From NCBI GenBank assembly GCA_012845835.1, contig JABAKD010000011.1:7316381-7380380 (forward strand): a stretch of 64,000 nt of DNA, given 5' to 3'. Below are positions 52,601-60,470 of the stretch, piece after piece. Made by a program: the position numbers and the translations under genes. A model generated the notes under the pieces. The model had not been told where the DNA came from, searched no databases, and saw only the letters and a list, made by a program, of their open reading frames with translations. Each line of letters begins with the position of its first letter. Positions within the stretch are counted from its first letter, which is position 1. The DNA comes from Undaria pinnatifida. Its lineage: Eukaryota > Sar > Phaeophyceae > Laminariales > Alariaceae.

Positions 52601-55212
52601 CGTCGGCACATGTATTCCGTCCTCATATAACGTATCTCCGTCGTATACAATAAATGTTCCTTCTGTCCGTCTTGGGCACACTCCGTAAACCTACTCCGTT
52701 TGAAGTTTCTAAGTCTGCATATTTGCATATGTATATTATACAAATTAAAATACACTCCAGCTGTGATATCGAATATTTTGTCGAAACTCATCTTTGCAAG
52801 CTGTGTGTGATACATATACTTCCGAACATCTGTATATTCCGTCTGTTCGTGTACATGTTTCGTCAGTCCCACAATATGAAAGATCTAGCAGGCACTAGCG
52901 ACACTACTTGAGAAGCTCTTACTATTAATATTAACAGTAATTTGGGCCAGGGGCTTGAATTATTACAGGAAGCAGTGTGTAGCCTGTATGTAGTCCACCA
53001 CCTGACATTTATCGATGTAAAACATGTTGATGGTTTTGCGAATATCTCGTGCAACAGCAGTCAAGCCAACATTTCAAAGTTTTTAGAAAAAAATCACAAG
53101 TAACTCCCACATAATAAACGGCAGCGGAATTCTGTCGGGTATACAGTAAAAAAGCGAACAGCTGTATTCTACAGTCTACCACATGGTACGCTGCAACAGT
53201 TAATAGTTGTTTAATCAAGAGTGCGTTCTGTACGGTACGTAAGAAAGTAAACAGGGGGTGATGGCTCGGTGAATATCCTCACGAAGTTTTCCATATGGTT
53301 CGATTGGCCTCAATACCCTATAATACTCGGCCTCAGTATCCTATAGAACACTCCGTTAACGTACGCTCGATACCGGTACCCGAAACGTCGGCAAGTTTGG
53401 TACGATCTCAATACCACCCCACACTTGGGTAAGTCGGTACGACCTCAACCCGGTACTCGACAATTCGATAAGCAGAGTATAGCGAGGGTACTCACCCTAC
53501 TGATGCGCGGCCTCAATACCCTCCCGAACACTCCGGTATGGGTCGGTACGAACTCAATACCGGTACCCGACTCTTCGGTACGTTCACTACGACCTCAAAA
53601 CTTGTGTAAGTCGGTCCGACCTCAACACGGACACCCGAAATTTAAGGGTATACCCGCGGTAATTACCCGACCGGTTTGGTTCGGTAGTGTATGGCCTTGA
53701 AACCATCTCCAACACTTCGGTATAGGTCGGTACAAACTCAACACCTGTACCCGACGCTTCAGCAAGTTCGGTACGACCTCAACATCGGTACCCGACACTC
53801 GGCACGTTCGGTACGACCTCAGTACATCTGTACCCGACACTTCTGTGATAAGTTCGTCACACGCCCACCAAAAATATACTAGTGACCGGTATACCGTACC
53901 GAAAACACCCTTGCTATGTACAAGGTATTAACATTCCACACATCGGACGGATCAGATCCCTATTGATGATCTTTGCGTTGCAGCAAAGATGTCAGGAGAC
54001 GATCAGTCAAAAGTGAAAACGTCCAAGCGGTCCAGGTTGTGAATCCGATCGTTCCACACTAAAACCTAGTAGTTTGACTTCAGTCAAGGCAAATTATGGC
54101 AACATTGCCGCCGGTCACGGGGTCAAAGTGCCGCCTCCTGACGTATTCGCCTTGCAAGGCAGATATATTCCTGGTCAATCATACACAATCTTCAAGGCCA
54201 ATGTATAGATCAGGTTGACGTGTGAGAGCCGGGTGATCTCCGTGGTGATATCAGGTATGGTGATACCAGGTACAGTCTAGCAATATATCATAGCAGTTAC
54301 AATAACTGTGGTATAACCGGGGCTGTTCACGGGTCATGACCCGGCCTGCGGGTCGGGCCCATGCATGTTTTTTCTAATTTGCCGGCCGAGTCGGGTCGGG
54401 TCGGGTCGGGTCGGGTCGGGTGGTGTTCGAAACTTCCCGGGTCGGATCGGGTCGGTTGGGGAGGTTTTAAATACTCATGGGCCGGGTCGGATCGGGTCGT
54501 GTCACCTTGACCCGACCCGGCCCGCGAGAAGTGATCCGGCCAAAGAAAAGCCCTGGTTATAACCTTAAGGGGGATAGTGTCACGGGGGTACACGCTCAGA
54601 AGGAGAACGGATTGGGTGAGAGCGGGATAATAGAGAAAATAGTGTTCAGAGCATTGTTGCGCTGAGAAGGTGAACGGATTGGGTGAGAGCGGGACAATAG
54701 AGATAATGGTGTTCAGAGCTTTGTTGTGGCAGCTTTATGCGTTTAGAACGAATTTTGAACTGTGCACACACCGTCAGAAAGAAAATTAAAAACTAATATA
54801 TCACGTTGCCGCGTGAGAGTCGGATGATCTGAATGATCTACGAACACAATGTTTCGACGAAATATTCCGTCTCACGGCTGTGCGTAGTGTATCTTAGCTT
54901 TTACAGTGTTTCCTGGTTTGGATCTGTACTGCACAGATCCCGCACACCGCACACAGCATCATAACGGCAGGTATACAGTTTGATCTATATGATCTACAGC
55001 ATATATATATGCAGATTTGTGATGTGTCCGGTATGTGTGATCTTTTTCACCTGCACGATGCCGGGGCTAAGCTCGGCGTCCTCATCGAGCTTGACGATAC
55101 GCGACCCCGCAGCCGCCGCCTCCCCCTTAAGCTCCTTTTCTATCAAGGAGGTCGCCTCCACTATCGCCTGCATGCACTGGATCGTATTCCTCCGGATGGC
55201 CATGCCGTGCAT
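37446..55212 (-). CDS. Heterotrimeric G-protein alpha subunit (partial: five exons found)
   Basis: Exons in transcript order: 55051-55212, 51035-51141, (one missing), 41154-41327, 39776-39926, 37446-37622. They encode the helical domain ([20 protein letters not shown], then [20 protein letters not shown] and [15 protein letters not shown]), switch II ([20 protein letters not shown]), [20 protein letters not shown], the guanine-specificity motif FLNKKDLFE, and a C-terminal helix region. Joints that can be tested keep phase. G-alpha proteins bind GTP, couple membrane receptors to effectors and hydrolyse GTP with the Gln of DVGGQ, which is present. The P-loop exon, the switch I (RxxTTG) exon and the last exon were not identified. 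The G5 TCAT motif is replaced by [15 protein letters not shown]. Introns reach 9.7 kb and contain satellites and partial exon copies. Identity is firm; class (Gi, Gq or other) is unclear. Confidence 0.92.
37630..37775 (-). repeat. CACGGT-type simple repeat at the 3' end of a G-alpha intron
   Basis: GGTCACGGTCACGGTCAAGG and CACGGACAAACACACG variants for about 140 bases, ending 8 bases from the exon acceptor at 37623. Confidence 0.8.
37990..39445. repeat. ~90-110-base satellite in a G-alpha intron, with its last units inverted
   Basis: About twelve units with GTTGCAACCGGTGTCCTCTT, TCACTGTTCAGCCTATCAAC and TCAATCCAATCCATCTTCTC run to about 39260 on the plus strand. From about 39270 to 39440 two units appear as the reverse complement (GTTGATAGACTGAACAGTAG, AAGAGGACACCGG), making a tail-to-tail junction. 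Confidence 0.88.
39527..39640 (-). pseudogene. Decayed partial copy of the G-alpha NKxD exon (donor side)
   Basis: Minus-strand text [11 protein letters not shown] then a stop, and the donor region CAGGGTGAGATGATCGG, match [14 protein letters not shown] and CAGGGTGAGGCGATCG of the intact exon. The plus-strand flank TTGTTACTATTCCGATC matches TTGTTGCATTGTTTCGATC. It lies downstream of the intact exon in transcript direction. Confidence 0.82.
39776..39926 (-). CDS. G-alpha exon: NKxD guanine motif
   Basis: 151 bases; acceptor GCCAATCAG|AATG, donor TACAGG|GTGAGG. It encodes [36 protein letters not shown] and CFPDYR. The first base completes Arg with the CG of the previous exon. Confidence 0.95.
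41154..41327 (-). CDS. G-alpha exon: switch II
   Basis: 174 bases; acceptor TTACGTACAG|AATGG, donor AACCG|GTGAGC. It encodes [40 protein letters not shown] and [17 protein letters not shown]. The catalytic Gln and switch II Arg are present. Confidence 0.95.
41590..41677 (-). pseudogene. Decayed partial copy of the G-alpha switch II exon (acceptor side)
   Basis: Minus strand: CCGTTACAG|AATGGTG then [20 protein letters not shown] and [10 protein letters not shown], compared with [20 protein letters not shown] and [10 protein letters not shown]. It is open through the homologous part, keeps the acceptor, loses homology after WIYC and has no donor. It lies upstream of the intact exon. Confidence 0.87.
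41840..46400. other. G-alpha intron region, left part; missing switch I exon expected in 41328-51034
   Basis: Contains three dispersed copies of a module AAxTTGACGxxGCGTxGGCGG + ATGCAACGCTTTTTTxAGAACATAC (42780-42835, 43660-43710, 43905-43960), each preceded by a GGCAGAAAAA-like block. It also holds a MITE-like fragment (43390-43460), a cluster of four TACCWGGTA palindromes (42635-42947), poly-C runs at 44115 and 44870, and an inverted-repeat pair at 45580-46025. No exon recognised. Confidence 0.45.
45580..46025. repeat. GC-rich inverted repeat, arms ~150 bases
   Basis: The left arm (about 45590-45755) and right arm (about 45878-46020) share, in opposite orientation, GGCAGAGGTAGCC, CAGxCTGGCTGCC, CGATTCGGxGxAACGCCGxGTCACC and GCCAAGCGGACAGxGGCATCCGC. 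Several frames are open through it and one frame looks coiled-coil-like (Ala/Lys/Arg-rich) on both arms. I could not identify a gene. Confidence 0.65.
46440..47415 (+). repeat. ~148-base satellite, about seven units
   Basis: Each unit has AATATGCGGCGAGATTACGA, GTTTGTTCCTCxTCGTCTCA, TCAAGGGGGCGTGTTGGATT, ATGGACTTTGAGGTCCATA and a TAGCTGATGTGCAGTCACTA-like end; GCGGCGAG-type anchors lie near 46489, 46636, 46785, 46932, 47081, 47229 and 47385. TGGACTTTGAGGTCCA is a small palindrome. Inverted copies are at 26670-27070. Confidence 0.92.
47530..48020 (+). repeat. ~190-base repeat, two to three units
   Basis: TTGCCATGAGCATxTC, CAAAAGACTCCGACCCGAxCC, GGCGTTCATATACAGGG/GGCGTTCACATACAGGG and a GGATTCGGGG/GGATTTGGGG segment recur near 47550, 47745 and (partly) 47980. 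Confidence 0.75.
48021..51034. other. G-alpha intron, right part
   Basis: Includes a CTCCTC/CTGCTA simple stretch (48735-48790), a segment related to 5990-6150 (48840-48970), a CAGCAGCAACAG trinucleotide stretch (49315-49430), a direct repeat of TACCCAGCCAACGTTGGTAT (49943, 49982), two inverted MITE-type pieces (49990-50150) and two copies of ATCTCGCAAACA...GCGAGGCAGCGTTTGTGGG (50830, 50890). Two large related blocks with GGGTTGGCCTTGGATTGTGACG-like text lie at 49870 and 50745. No exon recognised. Confidence 0.5.
51035..51141 (-). CDS. G-alpha exon: helical domain, second part
   Basis: 107 bases; acceptor ACAATGAAG|GAC, donor GTGACGAG|GTAAGG. It encodes [20 protein letters not shown] and [15 protein letters not shown] plus AG, matching the IKRLWKDxxVQxxxxRxxEY and DSAxYFLxxLDR pattern. 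Confidence 0.9.
51160..51985 (-). repeat. C-rich (coding strand) low-complexity block upstream of a G-alpha acceptor
   Basis: Plus strand is GGGGTGGAG/GGGCGGGG-type text almost without break; in gene sense a long pyrimidine-rich tract. A short copy of the GACCATTGACCACGC family lies inside at 51345-51415. Confidence 0.7.
51985..52200 (+). repeat. Dispersed repeat with GACCATTGACCACGC core, longest copy
   Basis: TTTGTTGCTTGCCTTGGTCA, TTTGACCATTGACCACGCAT, CCTTTCGAGACGGAGCACCG, GACACCTCCAACATTTGGGC, ATCTATCTCCTAGGACAG. It matches 17540-17720 nearly throughout. The core GGTCATTTGACC is palindromic. Confidence 0.75.
52745..52815 (+). mobile_element. Fragment of the CTCACAGCTG/TTTGCAAGCT family
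   Basis: AAAATACACTCCAGCTGTGA, TATCGAATATTTTGTCGAAA, CTCATCTTTGCAAGCTGTGT, GTGATAC: one terminal module only. Confidence 0.75.
53265..53880 (+). repeat. ~55-base degenerate repeat GGTACGACCTCAAxACCGGTACCCGA
   Basis: About ten units mixing TCGGTACGACCTCAA, TACCGGTACCCGAC, ACTTCGGTA and ACTCCGGTA, with imperfect palindromic ACCGGT cores. Confidence 0.85.
54340..54540. repeat. (GGGTC)n pentamer array with inverted tail
   Basis: GGGTCGGGTCGGGTCGGGTC at 54393-54422 with degenerate GGGTCGGATC units to 54500, then CTTGACCCGACCCGGCCCGC in the opposite sense at 54506-54525, and GGGTCATGACCCGGCC at 54331. Confidence 0.85.
54815..54890 (-). mobile_element. Fragment of the CTCACAGCTG/TTTGCAAGCT family
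   Basis: GGATGATCTGAATGATCTAC, TTTCGACGAAATATTCCGTC, TCACGGCTGTGCG is a degraded terminal module in reverse orientation. Confidence 0.45.
55051..55212 (-). CDS. G-alpha exon: helical domain, first part found
   Basis: 162 bases, 54 codons, phase 0 at both ends; acceptor GGTACTCAG|ATG, donor GTGCAG|GTGAAA. It encodes [20 protein letters not shown] through [12 protein letters not shown], aligning with the YSNTIQSxxAIVRAM and following loop of known G-alphas. It is not the start of the protein. Confidence 0.85.
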
Positions 55213-56165
55213 CTGAGTACCGGTGAGGATGGATGCAACCGGTGCAGCGCGGCGAACGGGGTGGGGCCAAGAGGAACGGTAAAACAAGGAAAGTCGGTGT
55301 GTGCGACTTCTGATTTACCGAGTACCGAGCACCAGCAAGAGGGGCGGGTTAACCATATGGTGGTTCGCGTGTGCGAGTACACATATATACAGTACCGAGT
55401 ACCGAGTACCGAGTACCAGGGTATCAAATATAAAACACCGAGCACGACGAAACCTGGAGGGATTGGGCGACGAATTTAACACTACTTACACCTTTTACAC
55501 CAGGTAGTTCATAGCACTGTTACACGATTAACCACTTGGAACTAAAACAGGACACTGACTGTTATACGAGTACGACAAGGGATAAAAAGCTCCTACGTTG
55601 GGCCCGGCGAGTCATACGCCTAGCCCAGCGCCGAATGTTCCAAGGTTGCAGAACGCGATTCTCCTATTATAGCACTTCACCCTTTTAGCGCCGCCCCCCC
55701 ATTACATGGGCACTAAACACTTGGAATAATTACTTGTATTAATGGGACATTTTCTGGGAGTTGAAAAAGGGTTGATCAATTCATATACTCTTGAGTTGGG
55801 CCCAGGGACTATGGATATGGGATGGGATTATGAATATGGCCTTGGAGACCGGCGTTCCCGGTGGTCTATCAGCTGTGGTAAACCTCGTGCGGTAACTGCT
55901 AAAAACGTCAATTGCTAAAAACGTCCATTTGGCGAGTCCGAGCTATTAGAGATACACCGCAATCTCGTGCGGCAACCGCTAACCAACTTCAATTTTCTCG
56001 CGAGTCTGACCGGATATTCGTAGAGATAAACCATAACCACTGAGCTACGTATGCAGTCCGCGCTGTAGCCACCGAGCTATGCACTCGACGCTGACTGCAT
56101 AGCTCAATGGTCATGGTGTACCTCTAATACGACATAAATCCGAGCTGTTACGAGATACCTGGTAA

Positions 56166-56221
56166 ACCATGATCACTCAGCTATGCAGTCAGCGCTGACT
56201 GCGTAGCTCAGTGATCATGGT
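56166..56221. repeat. 56-base near-perfect palindrome
   Basis: Half-site ACCATGATCACTCAGCTATG, CAGTCAGC is followed by its reverse complement with 2 mismatches in 28. A looser relative with the same words in inverted order lies at about 56030-56118. Confidence 0.9.
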
Positions 56222-56329
56222 GACGACGAAAAGTACGAGCCTGCCACCGGTGGCAATATCGATAAACCTCTAACTTCTATACCTGATATACATCATGCTA
56301 CCGCCGACTTCATGAGTGCATGCCTCCAT

Positions 56330-56690
56330 CCGGTGGTCAAGTGATAAACCTCGTACCAGGTAACTCCCTACTAATCAGGTCGATTTAGCGAGTTCGAGCC
56401 CCTCGACGAACTTCCTCTCGCTAACATTGACACGCAGAAAACGCCTACGCTTGTGTTTGCACAATTTAACGCCAGTCGATGAGGGAAAAAATGCTGATTC
56501 CTTCTTGCGATTAAAACGAAGGCATGCACCGCCCTCGAGGGCGCGCGGGCGCGGGGAGGGAAGGGGGGGGCTATGTGACCCCGGACTTGAAATACTGTAC
56601 GAAAAAAGAGGGAGCCGAAGAACAGTAGTTCAAAGGAAAAAAATGTGATGAATCAGAAAAAAAAGAAAAGAAGTCGCACGCGAGCGTCAT
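56330..56690 (+). mobile_element. Dispersed SINE-like family 2, copy
   Basis: TAAACCTCGTA, GCGAGTTCGAGCCCC, CACGCAGAAAACGCCTACGC, TTGCACAATTTAACGC, a G-rich block, then CTATGTGACCCCGGACTTGA, GAGGGAGCCGAAGAACAG. It matches 1205-1500 (plus strand) and partly 61420-61600. Confidence 0.55.
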
Positions 56691-57059
56691 CACTTAAGAC
56701 AGTCATGTTTTGGGCCCAGCTTCAAATTGTTGTATGAGGCGGGGTTCGTCCTACACCGTCAACAATTATCGAACAGACTGATCCTCGTACGTGTATTCCA
56801 CCGTCCGTTCGTACGTATATGTGACACCAAAACACCAACCGTACTTAGCTCGTGACCGTAGTAAGTACACATATAGCACACCCCTCGTATTAGTCGCACG
56901 TCGCGGGGATCAGCGAGAAATCCATTAATTGCTAATTGCGCATTCGCCTGACTGTCCGGTACCAGCTATCACGTCACACGATACGTACGCGTACGATGCG
57001 TGGGTTTCTTCGCATTAACCTGCATTAATAACTATCCATGTTAACCAACGAATATTAAC

Positions 57060-57190
57060 TGACACTTTTACTTCGCGGCCACAGGGCTCGTCTCTCTGTG
57101 TGAGGCATCAGCACGGACACGGACACTGGTTGTGCTGGAGGTAGACGGGTGCAAATGTCAGTTTAGTGTGAAAGCACACACACTGCACGG
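57060..57190 (+). repeat. Dispersed repeat, copy 2 (first at 9330-9510)
   Basis: GGCCACAGGGCTCGTCTCTC, GAGGCATCAGCACGGACACG and TCAGTTTAGTGTGAAAGCAC correspond to blocks at 9340-9440 in the same order. Confidence 0.55.
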
Positions 57191-57299
57191 ACGTTTTATT
57201 CCGGCACACTCATGGAATCTCAGAGTAGAAAAGTGGTAGCAGTACGAACGTATTATAAGAATCGGGTCAAACCGTTCATTCTACGTTCTTTTTTTTTTA

Positions 57300-57510
57300 T
57301 ATACTCATCTCATAGTCTACATTTTTTTTTTTTTTTCTTTTTTTTTTTGCACACTACTACTTTCCAGCTGCTGGACAAGCCGTGGTCACAGGTGTCGTCC
57401 CTTCTCCCCCACGGTTCTTGCCTTCAATTTTTATCGCGCATAGGGTCCAGCAATCCCACTGCTCGTCGATTTTTCATCTAGTGTTGCTAACTCACGACTT
57501 CCACCGGGGC
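57300..57510 (-). mobile_element. SINE-like family 1, partial copy
   Basis: TTTCCAGCTGCTGGACAAGC, GTGGTCACAGGTGTCGTCCC, GGTTCTTGCCTTCAATTTTT, GCGCATAGGG, TTTTTCATCTAGTGTTGCTA match 60176-60325 in order. T-rich stretch at 57290-57350. Confidence 0.65.
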
Positions 57511-58419
57511 GACCGGCATGTATACATGATACCCAACGACATCAGACACACCCAGTTTTCGTGTTCATTCTTCATCCTAGAGAGACAATGTAGAGAGATG
57601 CAAACCCCGCGACCCAAGGCCACAAACTACGAGGCAGAGCCAATATGTCGCAAACACGCACAGCAACAGCCAGCAAAAGTGAAAGGAGATACAGACCCAC
57701 AACTTCTTTTTTTTTTTTTGTTCGCCCGTGGTTTCGTTTTTTCGCTTTGATGTTTTGATTCGCCGGAAAAGAGAAAAACAAAAAATAAAAGGAAGAGCCG
57801 AAGGGCGGAAAGGAGGAACAATGCGTCGTATACGCCTACATGCAGCTAGTCAGTAGTAGTACCAGGTAGTGCCCTAATTTTTTCACGTGAAAACAATTTC
57901 GAATCGTAAACATTATTCAGTATTAACCATGATATTTTTTTACCGCGATACCGACCTGGCACGACCTGGCACAGCAGCAGCAGTACCGGGTATCGCGGAT
58001 CTGGTACTCGAGTATGAGTATAAAGACATGTCGACCAATTTGCACGCTTGTTCGTGCGCGAGCCACGGCAAAACTTGTAAACTTCACGGTGCTGGACGTT
58101 TGAAAACATACATGCATACAGTCACGGCAAGCGCACGTCGTTCTGTACGTGGCTGCAACCGAACTACGGAGCCTGGACTGTACACTGACAGGGTGATATA
58201 GGCAAATAAATTGGCCGTACAGACGTACCTCATCTTGTGCTGGTACGTGAGTACGCATGTACGCAAGTACTATCATTGTATCTCCGTAACCACAGCCAAC
58301 AGGTGCTTCTGTACGCGACTACTCGTCCCTTATCCGTCGTATTATATAGAGGACAGCAAAAAGTACAGAGGGAGCGGGTAGAGGGTATAATAACGGACTC
58401 TAGATTTTTTTACGTGTGA

Positions 58420-58538
58420 GAAAACAACAGCAACAACAACAACAAAAACAACAACAAAAACAACAACAAAAACAACAACAAAAACAACAACAAAAACAAC
58501 AACAAAAACAACAAAAACAACAACAACAAAAACAACAA

Positions 58539-58586
<48 letters not shown>

Positions 58587-58665
58587 CTAAAGCTTTATTT
58601 TTCCCCATCCGCCGGAGGATAATGAGCAACAAAAACAACAACAACAACAACAACAACAACATCAA
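58420..58665 (+). repeat. (CAACAACAAAAA)n and (CAA)n microsatellite
   Basis: A 12-base higher-order unit CAACAACAAAAA at 58432-58520 grades into pure CAA to 58587, and a second CAA run is at 58626-58660. Confidence 0.97.
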
Positions 58666-60160
58666 TAATACTATAGGAGCAAAGTGTAGAGTACTCGAAA
58701 CATCCCCGTATCATACCGGTAGTACGTATCATATCACACACACTAAAATATGAAAAACGAAAGTGTCCGCAACCCGCCACTCCTCGGCACGCGACTCCGT
58801 CGGCCGGATGCAGCAGCAGTACGCAGTATTCCATCGTGCAACATATTCGATACGTGAATATTATTTCTATAGACCAAGGCTCGTTCAGAAGGTCGCACCT
58901 CGAGTTGCGCCGGAAAGTAAAAGCGATGAGATGCCAAAAAAAAAAAACTTCGTGCGGATTTGCGCGCGTCAGACTGAATAACTGAAGACGCCCGCTTTAT
59001 CCGGCGTTTCCCCGGGCGTGCTCGTTGGTTATTGCAAGGTACCACTAATAGCGCTGCATCTGGCTGATGCTACCACCTGTAGCTGCCGGTGCTAGTGCTG
59101 CTAGTGCTGCTCATGGGGTGGCGCATAAGTATGGGCGTGCACAGGGTGGCGCGTACTTTAGTTTATTGCGCTCTCGTCCGCTAGCTTGCGGCGTTCCCAG
59201 TCTCAGCTCCTGCCCCCCACCCCCTGCCTGAAATGAGTACACCCCCCACTCCGACCCCACTCCGACCCCCCGCCTCGCCCCTATGTTCCGTGTTCCGCAT
59301 CCCGGAGAGAAAAAGCAGAGAAAAAGCAGAGAAAAACAAAATCTCATCCACAAAACCAAAATAGTATGTACGTAGTGAGAAGATGTAAGAATGATTAAAC
59401 ACTTGTGGACTTCAGAAATCGGGGTTCAGCTGAAATATGACGCCAGAAAACGTGCACCGTCAAGGGTGCACGGCTTGGGTGTTCCAACCAAAAAAACTAC
59501 CAGAGGGTAGCAATACATTAATAGCGCTTAGCCCCTTTACAGCTGGAACCCCTTTTGGGGGGAAAATTTACTTGGAATTAGTATAGGGCGGGGTTTGGGG
59601 GCTCTAAAGGGGATAATTAACAGCAGTAGTACCATTTAGAACCTTCACCCGTGATTTTGGGGGCAACTTAGTTGAAATTAGAGAGGTTTGGAGTGGTCAA
59701 AATTCGTCACAGGTGAAGGCAAATTGAGGCAAAATTACAAAATTACTGTCTTGTCAAGAGGTGAAAGTACTGGCTGTCTCCTTCCTCTTGACGACCTTAC
59801 CTTTTAGGAGTTGGTTCAGAGGGAGGGATAACGCGACAAAACAGAATTGGACGGTTGAGGCATTGACCACACCAAGCAGCCCGGGCTGCTACCAGTTAAG
59901 GCATGGTACAAAATTAGATGTGTACCCTTGTAGTCGATAGGGCCCGAGCTAATATATGAAAACAGGATGGATGCACGACGCACGATACCGGCATATCCGG
60001 TATGATAAACCCTGGTAAATAGTACGGCCGGTGCTCTCTTCTTCATCGCGAACACAGAGAGAAGAAGCTCGGAAACACCACAACTCAATTCAAAATGTGA
60101 AGGTCCTCCCGTCTCCCGGTCCCCCGTGGATCTCATAATGGCCAACATAATTTTTTGTTT
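58666..60160. other. No gene recognised
   Basis: CTGCTAGTGCTGCTA-type short repeats at 59090-59110, AGAGAAAAAGC doublet at 59308, and a region (59540-59710) with TTTTGGGGGG, ACTTGGAATTAG, ACTTAGTTGAAATTAG modules related to text at 4140-4260 and 36660-37130 (inverted). No coding signal. Confidence 0.4.
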
Positions 60161-60470
60161 TTTTTGCACACTTCTACTTTCCAGCTTCTGGACAACAAGC
60201 AGTGGTCACTGGTGTCGTCCCTTCCCCCCCCCCCCGGTTCTTGCCTTCATCTTTTTCTCACGCATAGGGTTGAGCAATCCCACACTGCTCGTGGATTTTT
60301 CATCGACTGTTGCTAACTCACGCTCCCGCGCTTTCCGCTAGTCAATTTGTGCGCAAGAAAAAGTCCCCACGAATTTATACGAGTATGCACTCGGGGAATT
60401 CGAACTCACGAAACCGACCTATACCAGGCTCGAGGATAACCTGATACATACGCCACCGCCCCGGTATATA
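60160..60470 (-). mobile_element. SINE-like family 1, copy with tRNA-like head
   Basis: The reverse complement begins GGGGCGGTGGCGTATGTATC, AGGTTATCCTCGAG, then GTGAGTTCGAATTCCCCGAG: A-box-like and B-box-like words at roughly tRNA spacing. GTGCATACTCGT and the shared body follow down to CCAGAAGCTGGAAAGTAG. It matches 8828-9190. Confidence 0.6.

Larger units (their letters stand above)
55213..57050. other. Upstream intron or 5' flank of G-alpha with tRNA-like decayed repeats
   Basis: Between 55850 and 56420 phrases resembling pol III boxes recur: GTAGCTCAGTGATCATGG and ATAGCTCAATGGTCATGG (A-box-like) and GCGAGTTCGAGCCCC (B-box-like), suggesting decayed tRNA-derived elements. The G-alpha P-loop exon was searched for and not found. 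Confidence 0.45.

Noticed and set aside
55850-56420. Functional tRNA genes
   Set aside because: A-box-like and B-box-like words occur, but no segment has both at tRNA spacing with a foldable acceptor stem.
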